Shown here: positions 1 to 6,085 of the stretch, piece by piece | Layout of the letters: each line of letters starts with the position of its first letter | Numbering within the stretch: the first letter of the stretch is position 1 | Source of the DNA: NS-12 sp045403215 | GTDB taxonomy: Bacteria; Nitrospirota; Nitrospiria; Nitrospirales; NS-4 | DNA: 11,678 bases | NCBI GenBank assembly: GCA_045403215.1 | Contig: JAXIOW010000135.1 | Coordinates: forward strand, 1 to 11,678 | Direction of reading: 5' to 3' | Made by a program: the position numbers and the translations under genes | Notes under the pieces: model-generated | The model's database searches: none | Seen by the model: only the letters and a program-made list of their open reading frames with translations | What the model was told of the DNA's origin: nothing

Positions 1-89
1 CCTTGAATGAGCCTGAGCACGCCGGCGCCGAGGGCCGCTCCGGCGACCACCACAACGATCACAATGGCCAGTTCTGGAATGGTGTCCAC
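1..89 (-). CDS. rny: Probable ribonuclease Y, N-terminus only (cut by window edge)
   Basis: Only about 29 codons lie in the window. They read V-D-T-I-P-E-L-A followed by a very hydrophobic stretch (IVIVVVVAGAALGAGVL) and then R-L-I-Q. This is a short N-terminal membrane anchor with almost nothing before it, as in RNase Y, the membrane-bound endonuclease that starts mRNA decay. The catalytic KH and HD domains would lie off the left edge, so the identity rests on the anchor and on placement downstream of zapA. An in-frame TGA sits just upstream of the GTG at 89, so the start must be that GTG, the ATT at 80 or something further in. The GGAGG at 93-89 overlaps the GTG and is placed correctly (8-base spacer) only for the ATT. 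Any single-anchor membrane protein could look like this. Confidence 0.5.
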   Translation of the reverse strand, partial: MDTIPELAIVIVVVVAGAALGAGVLRLIQ

Positions 90-155
90 CTCCCTTCACA
101 CCGGATTGACGACGGCTCCATGCCTCGCAGGACGGAGCCATCGCGTACGGGGCAT

Positions 156-213
156 CCGTTGCTCGGGATACCCGTTGCTCTTCAAATTGCAACGGGTCAC
201 CAGCAACGGGTCA
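156..213. repeat. Cluster of four CCGTTGC/GCAACGG repeats
   Basis: On the plus strand CCGTTGCTC occurs at 156-164 and again at 172-180, preceded there by an extra C. GCAACGGGTCA then occurs twice, at 189-199 and 203-213. The inner pair forms a perfect 8-base inverted repeat, CCCGTTGC at 171-178 with GCAACGGG at 189-196 and a 10-base loop. The outer pair (156-162 with 203-209) is also complementary, so the element can fold as a nested hairpin or present four half-sites. A related unit, CACCAACGGGGTCA, occurs near 569-582. The cluster lies about 70-120 bases upstream of the RNase Y candidate, so it could be an operator, a leader structure or a terminator hairpin. There is no strong T-run to favour termination. 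Confidence 0.6.
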
Positions 214-410
214 AAACGCCGTTGGAGCGGAAATGGAAGCGTGTCGGTGAAAGGCGGACGGAAAGGCGCTTACAGAAGCGAGCCAACTGGCCGGAAGGAC
301 GCAAACGGCAGGGAGGAAGAGTCGTCAGGAAGAGGCATCAGCCCTCGTATAGACATGAGCATCTGTGTCGCACTCCCTCGTTCCGAGACCGAATACCCTG
401 CTCCCCTCGG

Positions 411-597
411 GCTTTCCAGAGCCAAACAGTATTCTTGCTGCTTCAGGCTCGAGCCCTGTCCGCATCCTGCTGTGTCGACTGAACCGGTCAGGTCTAACGA
501 AAACTGCTCGTCCTCGTGAATCGTCTTCTTCTGCCTTGCCCCCAACCCTACAACTTGTAAGGCTTTTCACCAACGGGGTCAATCCGTTCCCGTCCGA
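411..597 (-). ncRNA. Candidate small structured RNA after zapA (6S RNA by position); ends approximate
   Basis: The 553 bases between zapA and the RNase Y candidate (90-642) hold no reading frame resembling a known protein, yet a promoter-like element points into them right after zapA. In many bacteria the 6S RNA gene ssrS, whose product is a promoter mimic that binds RNA polymerase, directly follows zapA on the same strand. The first transcribed bases form local hairpins, such as AACGG…CCGTT around 571-588 and CCTTAC…GTAGGG around 546-562. Further down, GAATAC (about 433-428) can pair with GTATTC (about 396-391). I could not construct the full 6S rod with its central bubble, and the 3' end is a guess based on a length near 190. 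It is not recognisable as tmRNA, RNase P RNA or SRP RNA. Confidence 0.3.
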
Positions 598-602
598 ACG
601 CC

Positions 603-631
603 AGTGTAGCAAACCGCCTGCAGGCTTGCAA
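603..631 (-). promoter_or_regulatory. Probable promoter just downstream of zapA, reading leftward
   Basis: On the minus strand TTGCAA (631-626, four of six matches to TTGACA) is followed, after a 17-base spacer, by TACACT (608-603, four of six matches to TATAAT). This predicts a transcript start near 596, inside the stretch without protein genes. It would drive the candidate small RNA and possibly the RNase Y candidate. It is supported by motif match and spacing only. Confidence 0.45.
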
Positions 632-632
632 G

Positions 633-660
633 AAAAAAAGCCCTACCTGGCGCCGCCCAG
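633..660 (-). terminator. Possible weak intrinsic terminator at the end of zapA
   Basis: On the minus strand the last codons of zapA contain CTGG-GCGGCG-CCAG. Its stop codon is followed by GGGC and a run of seven T (plus-strand A at 633-639). A short alternative stem, GCC/GGC, directly abuts the T-run. The T-run is convincing but the stems are only three to four base pairs, so termination may be partial. Its position fits separating the slt operon from the promoter that follows at once. Confidence 0.3.
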
Positions 661-924
661 CGTCTCTTCGATCGAACTAATGAGACTGTCGGCCAGCTGC
701 TCCACCTTCTCGTGCTGAAACTTGCGTGCCTGATGGAGCTGGTGCGCCAGGTTCAGGGCCGCCAGGATGGCTACCTTGGCGGTTGTGGCCACTTTCATAC
801 CCCCGGCCAGGGTCCGCATCTGCTCGTCGACTTCCCTGGCCAGCTCGTTTACGTAAGCCTGGTCGGCTTCCCCCCGGATCGCGTACTGCTGGCCGTAAAT
901 CTCGACCTCAAATCTCTGGCTCAC
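643..924 (-). CDS. zapA: Cell division protein ZapA
   Basis: A 93-residue protein of the usual size for ZapA, the cytoplasmic FtsZ-binding protein that bundles filaments and stabilises the division ring. The N-terminus, SQRFEVEIYGQQYAIRGEAD, matches the family's opening strand pattern (E-V-x-I-x-G-x-x-Y-x-I-R-G). It is followed by YVNELAREVDEQMR and then a long coiled-coil-like C-terminal helix with the typical K-V-A-I-L-A-A-L-N-L-A-H segment. The GTG start at 924 is chosen because GGAGG lies six bases upstream and homology begins there. The frame extends further upstream, but that part is low-complexity, arginine-rich and overlaps the preceding gene. The gene lies 22 bases after the ZapB-like gene and is probably co-transcribed with it and slt. 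Confidence 0.9.
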   Translation of the reverse strand: MSQRFEVEIYGQQYAIRGEADQAYVNELAREVDEQMRTLAGGMKVATTAKVAILAALNLAHQLHQARKFQHEKVEQLADSLISSIEETLGGAR

Positions 925-946
925 CGTCGTCCTCCGTTCATCAGCG

Positions 947-1207
947 TCAGCTCTTACCTGCTTGCCGGTTGTCCTCTCGATGTTCGATGAACTCCAGCTC
1001 GCCCAGAACCTTCCGCAATCGGCCCCGGAGCCACTCCCGTTCCTTCTCCAACCGGCGGGAGTCGGCTGCGTGGCGCGCCAGCTTGGCATCCGCCTCGCGG
1101 AGGCGGGATTCCAGCTGCACCGCCCGCCGCTTCAGCCCGGTGGAGTGCTTGATGAGCTCCTTGACCTTCGCCTCGAGGGCGGCCATCTTATCCACGTCCG
1201 TCAGCAC
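947..1207 (-). CDS. zapB: Small coiled-coil protein, probable ZapB-like division factor
   Basis: Up to 86 residues that are almost entirely one charged, heptad-patterned helix: LEAKVKELI near the start, then LKRRAVQLESRL, and ERE-WLRGRLRKVLGELEFIE near the end. This matches the layout of short ZapB-type coiled-coil proteins, which join ZapA at the division ring. Sequence identity in such helices is weak evidence, so adjacency to zapA carries much of the call. The start is uncertain. GTG at 1207 overlaps the end of slt by seven bases, but the purine tract AAGGG abuts it directly. GTG at 1195, about 11 bases from that tract, and ATG at 1186 are alternatives. The first of these implies translational coupling to slt. 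A generic coiled-coil protein of unknown role is the alternative. Confidence 0.65.
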   Translation of the reverse strand: MLTDVDKMAALEAKVKELIKHSTGLKRRAVQLESRLREADAKLARHAADSRRLEKEREWLRGRLRKVLGELEFIEHREDNRQAGKS

Positions 1208-3471
1208 CCCTTCTCAAAAAACGACGCCGCGCACTCGAGCCCGCTCACCCGCTTGTATTCCCGGTAGCTCCGTAAGACGCGCTTCACGTAGAGCCGGGTC
1301 TCGGTATAGGGGATCGACTCGATGAACTCATCCGGATCGCCGCCGCCGAATTGCTGCATCCATTTGGCCACGACATCGGGGCCGGCATTGTACGCCGCGA
1401 TCGTATAGATTGGATTGTGGTTGAATTTCTCCGCCAGCTGTCCCAGGTACCAGCTTCCGAGTTTAATGTTGTAGTTGGGGTCGAACAAACGTTCCCGGTT
1501 GAACGCCTCGCCGCCCAGCCGGTTTGCGATCATCTCCCCGGTCTGGAGCGTCACCTGCATCAGTCCCAGCGCGCCGGCCGGCGACACCGCTGCCGGATTG
1601 TACGTGCTCTCTTCCCGGATGATCGCGGCCACGAGATGCGGGTCCACGCCGTGATCCGCCACTGTCTGGATCACCGGCAAGAGTCCCTGCGGGTAGGCCA
1701 ATTCCCAGAACATGGGGGGCACGCCGGTCACGCCGCGGTCAATCACGTCAGGGAAGAACAGTTGCACTAATTTCAGGGCGCGATGGTACTCCCCGACCTC
1801 CTTCAAGAGGCCAGCTAGCCACAGGACGGCCCCCCGGTCTCCGCCGATCCGTCCGGGCAGCACGCCCAGTTCTTCCCCCGCCTCGCGCACCAGGCCCACC
1901 AGGCGAAGTTCCACGGCGCGCTGGTAGTGAATGTCGGTCGTGACCGCCTTGTCCTGCGGATCCAACCCGGGGAACGACACGCGGTCTCCCGCACCTCCGA
2001 CGGCGTTGGTCATCACGGCCACGCCCGCACGAGTTCGCGCCGTGTGGCAGTAATAAGTCAACGGGGCCTCCGCGCACAGCGCCTCGAATAGCGCGGCCGC
2101 TTTCTGCGGCTCGCCGACCTTCTCCAGACTCCGTCCTTTCCAATAGAGCGCCGCGAAAGTAACTGGACTGCCCGGCTGTAGCCGAATCGCCTGATCAAAG
2201 GAGCGCACGGCCTCCTCATAGCGACCGTTTTTGTAGAGCAGCCACCCGGCGCGCCAAGATCCTTCGGCGGCTGGGCCCTCCGGCTTCTCCTTTCGCCCGA
2301 CTTGCTGATAGGTCTGGATCGCCTGATCCACACGACCACGATCCGCATGCTGGGCAGCCAGCATCAGCAAGAACTTCGCTTTCGCCTCGCCTGAGAGACG
2401 TCCGGCTTCGACCTCGCGCGCGAGGGCTAGGAACGGCTCATCCAGCCCCTGCCGCAGGAAGATCCGGGCCAGCCAGACGATGGCCTCCTGAGCGAACCCG
2501 TTCGTCCCGCTTTTCACCAATTGCTCGAAGCTGGCGCGGGCATCGTCATAGCGTTTGAGCCGCACCTGCGCGGTCCCGAGCGTCAGCCTGGCCTGTTCCC
2601 GGTGCATCCCGCCGGGCGCCCCCTTGAGCACCTCTTCGCAGGCCTTGACCGCCTTGGCGTACTGGCCGGCATCGAACAGCGTCTTGGCGCGCACCCAGCG
2701 CTCTTCCGCCGTCAATTCAGGAATCGCGACGCCCTCGCTCCGCAGGCGCTGCAGTCGCACTGCAGCGTCGTCGGCTTGCGGGGAAGCCGCATATTGGGTC
2801 CAGACGCGCCGATAGGTCGCGACAGCGACGGAGGCGTCACCCGCCTTCTGCAGGCACTCGCCGTGGCGCAAGAGTACGGCAGGCGCCAAGGCATGGCTGC
2901 TGTACTCCGACAGAAACTGAGCCTGCCGCTCCCGCGCGCGCCGGCAGTCGTCGGCCAGGAACCACGCCTCGGCTGCCCGCGCCAGGGCCTGGGGCCTGAG
3001 GAGACTGTCCAGGTAGCGCCCGGCCAGCAAGTCAAAGGCCGTCGCGGCTCCGTTGTAGTCGCCGCTCTTCATCCCGGCCTCTCCGAGGTAGAAGTGCGCG
3101 TAATCGCCCAACGCAGGCAGATGTAATGGCGCAGCCACAAGGTAGGGAATCGCCTGCCGATCGCCTTGCTCTTGGTACCACTTCCCCAGCAGCAGCTCGG
3201 CGCGACCGGCCCCCGGTGTGCCCGAAAATTGATCGATGAGCCCCTGCAAGAGACGAGTCGCCGTCTCCTGGTCCTGCTGAGTCAAGGATTGGACGGCCTG
3301 GGCCAGACAGGAGGCCGGCTCCATACACTGGACGCCACCCGGCAGGTCAGCAGAAACGGCTGCGCCGAGGGCGAGCACAAGGCCAGCGGCAGCGAGCAGT
3401 GCGCCGAGCCGTAAGACACGCGTCAGAAATATAAAGGAAGACATGAGGGTTGTCACGGAACGTGCAATCAT
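1201..3471 (-). CDS. slt: Soluble lytic murein transglycosylase with TPR-like repeats
   Basis: A 756-residue periplasmic enzyme that cleaves peptidoglycan glycan strands between MurNAc and GlcNAc with formation of 1,6-anhydroMurNAc. From the chosen start, residues 1-41 form a signal peptide with a hydrophobic core ending A-A-V-S-A. Residues of about 50-560 are helical, TPR-like repeats (for example AKTLFDAGQYAKAVKACEE and SWRAGWLLYKNGRYEEAVRS). Residues of about 605-730 form the GH23/SLT domain. Visible motifs are R-E-E-S-T-Y-N-P with probable catalytic Glu621, G-L-M-Q at 636-639 and A-A-Y-N-A-G at 692-697, followed by the Y-T-E-T-R-x-Y-V-x-R-V-L motif. ATG at 3471 is preferred because a strong -10 element sits seven bases before it. 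ATG at 3444 also gives a good signal peptide. An in-frame start at 3498 would lie upstream of the promoter. It is the first gene of the operon leading to zapA. Confidence 0.93.
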   Translation of the reverse strand: MIARSVTTLMSSFIFLTRVLRLGALLAAAGLVLALGAAVSADLPGGVQCMEPASCLAQAVQSLTQQDQETATRLLQGLIDQFSGTPGAGRAELLLGKWYQEQGDRQAIPYLVAAPLHLPALGDYAHFYLGEAGMKSGDYNGAATAFDLLAGRYLDSLLRPQALARAAEAWFLADDCRRARERQAQFLSEYSSHALAPAVLLRHGECLQKAGDASVAVATYRRVWTQYAASPQADDAAVRLQRLRSEGVAIPELTAEERWVRAKTLFDAGQYAKAVKACEEVLKGAPGGMHREQARLTLGTAQVRLKRYDDARASFEQLVKSGTNGFAQEAIVWLARIFLRQGLDEPFLALAREVEAGRLSGEAKAKFLLMLAAQHADRGRVDQAIQTYQQVGRKEKPEGPAAEGSWRAGWLLYKNGRYEEAVRSFDQAIRLQPGSPVTFAALYWKGRSLEKVGEPQKAAALFEALCAEAPLTYYCHTARTRAGVAVMTNAVGGAGDRVSFPGLDPQDKAVTTDIHYQRAVELRLVGLVREAGEELGVLPGRIGGDRGAVLWLAGLLKEVGEYHRALKLVQLFFPDVIDRGVTGVPPMFWELAYPQGLLPVIQTVADHGVDPHLVAAIIREESTYNPAAVSPAGALGLMQVTLQTGEMIANRLGGEAFNRERLFDPNYNIKLGSWYLGQLAEKFNHNPIYTIAAYNAGPDVVAKWMQQFGGGDPDEFIESIPYTETRLYVKRVLRSYREYKRVSGLECAASFFEKGC

Positions 3472-3478
3472 GGCGAGG

Positions 3479-3508
3479 ATTATACCACACGGGCGCACGA
3501 CTTCCGAA
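3479..3508 (-). promoter_or_regulatory. Extended -10 promoter of slt
   Basis: On the minus strand TGG-TATAAT (3487-3479) is a perfect TATAAT with the TGn extension. Only a poor -35 (TTCGGA, 18 bases upstream, about 3508-3503) is present, which is usual for extended -10 promoters. The predicted transcript start is about 3472-3471, at the A of the ATG at 3471. The slt message would therefore be leaderless or nearly so. No Shine-Dalgarno sequence precedes either ATG. Confidence 0.55.
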
Positions 3509-3582
3509 GAGTCTGTGGGAAGATCCCTCCCAAGATTCCTGGCTTGCCGCCTATCCGGATGCTGTGTTAGGCTCTCTCCGCA

Positions 3583-4695
3583 ATGTCCCTGATAGACCTC
3601 ATCGCTCTAAGCGCGGACGAGTTGGCCGCGCTGGTGCGCGACTGGGGCTGGCCCCGTTTCCGAGCCCGGCAGGTCCTCCGCTGGCTCTACCGGTCCCGCA
3701 TCACGGACATCGCTGCCATGACGGACCTCTCCCACGCCGACCGGATGCGGCTGGCCGCGGAGGCACGCATCGGATCGCTCACCCCATCCGAAGTCCTCAC
3801 GTCGGAAGACGGTACGCGGAAATTGATCTTTTCCTTGGAGGACGGGAAGCGCATCGAAAGCGTGCTCATTCCCGACACCTCCTCCCGTTCGACTGATCGC
3901 CTGACCCTGTGTCTCTCCACCCAGGTCGGTTGCACGCTGGACTGTACGTTTTGTTTGACCGGGCAGATGGGGCTGCAGCGCAATCTCAAGGCCCATGAGA
4001 TTGTGGGGCAGGTCTTAGCGGCGCAACGACTCTTGCCCACAGACCGGCCGATCACGAGCCTCGTCCTCATGGGCATGGGCGAGCCGCTGGCCAACGCCGC
4101 GGCGGTGGAGGACGCCGTCCGCCGCCTCACCAATCAGACCTGGGGCGTTGGCTTCTCGCCACGCCGGATCACGCTGTCGACAGCCGGGCTGAGCCCACGA
4201 CTCAAGCAGGTGGCACGCATGGGCGTCAACCTGGCGGTGTCGCTGAACGCCACGACCAACAACCAGCGGAACCGTCTCATGCCGGCGGTCAACAAGGTGT
4301 ACCCGTTGGAGACCCTGCTGGCGGCCTGCCGGGCCTTTCCCCTGAAACCGCGCCGCCGCGTGACGTTCGAGTACGTGCTGCTGGCCGGGGTGAACGACAC
4401 GGAACAGGACGCCGCTCGGCTCGTCAAGCTGGTGCGGGGCATCCGTTGCAAGATCAACCTGATCCCGTTCAACGAATTTCCGGGCAACCCGCACCGGCGG
4501 CCCTCCGATGAAAGCGTGCTGCGCTTCCAGGCGATCCTGACACGGCACGGGCTGGAGGCCTACATCCGCAAAAGCAAAGGGCGGGACATCCTGGGCGCCT
4601 GCGGCCAGCTTGGAACGTTGCCTGATGCGTCGGTCCTCGTGCGCCCGTCCGATCCACGCAGGCCGCACCCCATCCCAATCCATTCGCACGCGTAG
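3583..4695 (+). CDS. rlmN: Dual-specificity 23S rRNA/tRNA adenine-C2 methyltransferase RlmN
   Basis: A 370-residue radical-SAM enzyme that methylates C2 of A2503 in 23S rRNA and, in well-studied members, A37 of some tRNAs. The N-terminal helical domain (1-75) includes W-P-x-F-R-A-R-Q-V-L-x-W-L-Y. The iron-sulfur motif C-x3-C-x2-C is at Cys117, Cys121 and Cys124. The SAM-binding M-G-M-G-E-P-L is at 163-169, S-L-N-A lies near 220-223, and Cys340 in G-A-C-G-Q-L is the residue that becomes methylated during catalysis. The residue corresponding to the conserved R-I-E-S-V-L-I-P glutamate is Glu92. The length is normal. The absence of features favouring the Cfr resistance branch, and the housekeeping context, support RlmN. 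The ATG at 3583 has little Shine-Dalgarno signal. The gene is divergent from slt (about 110 bases) and 16 bases from the next gene. Confidence 0.95.
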   Translation: MSLIDLIALSADELAALVRDWGWPRFRARQVLRWLYRSRITDIAAMTDLSHADRMRLAAEARIGSLTPSEVLTSEDGTRKLIFSLEDGKRIESVLIPDTSSRSTDRLTLCLSTQVGCTLDCTFCLTGQMGLQRNLKAHEIVGQVLAAQRLLPTDRPITSLVLMGMGEPLANAAAVEDAVRRLTNQTWGVGFSPRRITLSTAGLSPRLKQVARMGVNLAVSLNATTNNQRNRLMPAVNKVYPLETLLAACRAFPLKPRRRVTFEYVLLAGVNDTEQDAARLVKLVRGIRCKINLIPFNEFPGNPHRRPSDESVLRFQAILTRHGLEAYIRKSKGRDILGACGQLGTLPDASVLVRPSDPRRPHPIPIHSHA

Positions 4696-4711
4696 AGAAA
4701 GGGACCAGACC

Positions 4712-6085
4712 GTGACCGCTATCCAGCGAATCCTGTGCCGCGTGGCCGTTGCGTCTCTTCTGGCGCTCATCCCTACCGTTCAGCAGGCGATGGCCGGCCG
4801 TCTCAAGGTCCAGGAATTCACCCTGGCCAACGGGCTCAAGGTGTTGCTCGTGGAAGAGCACAAGGCCCCCGTCATCACGGTCCAGATCTGGTACAAGGTC
4901 GGCTCCCGTAACGAAGTCATGGGACGGGCCGGCCTCTCCCACATGCTGGAACACATGATGTTCAAGGGCACCCCCAAGTACGGGAAGGGCGAATTCTCCA
5001 AGATCATCAAAAAGAACGGGGGCAACGACAACGCATTTACCAGCCAGGACTACACGGCCTATTTCGAAAACCTGGCCGCGGACAAGCTGGCGCTCACTCT
5101 CGAAATGGAGGCGGACCGGATGAAGGGGCTCCTCCTGGACGAGAAGGAATTCAAGTTGGAGCGCGAAGTCGTCAAGGAAGAGCGCCGCCTGCGAGTCGAG
5201 GATGTCCCGATGGCGTATCTCGTCGAGCAGATGTACGCCCAGGCCTTCATGGTCCACCCCTACCACTGGCCCATCATCGGGTGGTTCACCGACTTGGACG
5301 CGATGACCCGCGAAGACCTCAAGGCCTATTACAAGAAATACTATGTCCCGAACAACGCGACCCTCGTGATCGTGGGCGACATCAAGGCCGAGACCGCCTT
5401 GCCCCTGCTCAAGAAGCATTTCGAAGGCGTTCCCCAAGGTTCCCCACCCCCGCCGCCATCCATCGTGGAACCGGAGCAAAAGGGCGAACGGCGGATCGTG
5501 GTGAAGCGCGAAGCGCAACTCCCCTTCATCTACTTCGGTTACAAAGTGCCCAACTTCAAGAGCTCCGACGTGCACGCCTTGGCTGTGCTGGAGAACATCC
5601 TCTCGACCGGCAAGAGCGCGCGCCTCTACGACGCGCTCGTGTACCGGAAGAAACTGGCACTACAAGTAGGCGCCGGTTACAACGAATTGGCGGCGGACCC
5701 CGAGTTCTTCACCTTCTTCGCGACCGTCAAGCCCGGCGTGAAGATCGCCGACGTGGAAAAGGCCGTGCTGACGGAGATCGAACGACTCAAGAAGGAGCCG
5801 CCGACGGAGAAGGAACTCCAGAAGGCTCAAAACCAGGTGGAGGCCCGTTACCTCTTCGAGCAGGACTCCATCTTCCGACAGGCCATGCTGCTAGGCACGG
5901 CGCAAACCGTCGGCGCCGGCTGGCAGTACATCGCTGACTACGTGGACAAGCTCAGAAGCATCACCAAAGAGGACGTCCATCGTGTCGCCAAGACATACCT
6001 GAACGAGGATGCCCGCACAGTCGGCATCCTCCTTCCAATGCCTGCGAAATCCGAACGTGCCGAGGCGGCGGGCGGTGCCCGGTGA
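4712..6085 (+). CDS. M16 family zinc metallopeptidase, catalytically competent member
   Basis: 457 residues. The N-terminus is a signal peptide (hydrophobic core 11-20, likely cleavage after A-M-A near residue 29), so the protein should be exported. The inverted zinc motif H-x-x-E-H is intact at His77, Glu80 and His81 in G-L-S-H-M-L-E-H-M-M-F. The distal zinc-ligand glutamate is supplied by Glu156 or Glu157 in R-E-V-V-K-E-E, at the family spacing of 74-76 residues. A second, non-catalytic M16 half follows, including an N-I-L-S-T-G-K-S-A-R-L segment like the glycine-rich loop region. GTG at 4712 is chosen because AAAGGGA lies seven bases upstream and the signal peptide begins there. The longer frame starts inside rlmN. 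These PqqL/pitrilysin/mitochondrial-processing-peptidase relatives degrade or process peptides. The substrate here cannot be read from sequence. Confidence 0.92.
   Translation: MTAIQRILCRVAVASLLALIPTVQQAMAGRLKVQEFTLANGLKVLLVEEHKAPVITVQIWYKVGSRNEVMGRAGLSHMLEHMMFKGTPKYGKGEFSKIIKKNGGNDNAFTSQDYTAYFENLAADKLALTLEMEADRMKGLLLDEKEFKLEREVVKEERRLRVEDVPMAYLVEQMYAQAFMVHPYHWPIIGWFTDLDAMTREDLKAYYKKYYVPNNATLVIVGDIKAETALPLLKKHFEGVPQGSPPPPPSIVEPEQKGERRIVVKREAQLPFIYFGYKVPNFKSSDVHALAVLENILSTGKSARLYDALVYRKKLALQVGAGYNELAADPEFFTFFATVKPGVKIADVEKAVLTEIERLKKEPPTEKELQKAQNQVEARYLFEQDSIFRQAMLLGTAQTVGAGWQYIADYVDKLRSITKEDVHRVAKTYLNEDARTVGILLPMPAKSERAEAAGGAR

Noticed and set aside
255..600. tmRNA, RNase P RNA or SRP RNA in the gap after zapA
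   Set aside because: None of the hallmark sequences are visible: no tRNA-like CCA end, no GAGGAAAGTCC block and no GGAAG-type SRP loop in the right setting.
270..612. Open frames of 91-95 codons on the minus strand (and longer ones on the plus strand) in the gap after zapA
   Set aside because: They overlap one another in several frames, show no recognisable motif or good ribosome-binding site, and are serine/arginine/proline-biased as random GC-rich frames are.
3566..3582. Promoter for rlmN with TTGCCG and TTAGGC near 3543-3571
   Set aside because: The -35 is fair but the -10 matches poorly, so I do not annotate it. A promoter is nevertheless expected in this divergent gap.
3583..4695. Cfr-type antibiotic resistance methyltransferase
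   Set aside because: Sequence blocks, length and housekeeping context fit RlmN. Nothing visible favours the Cfr branch.
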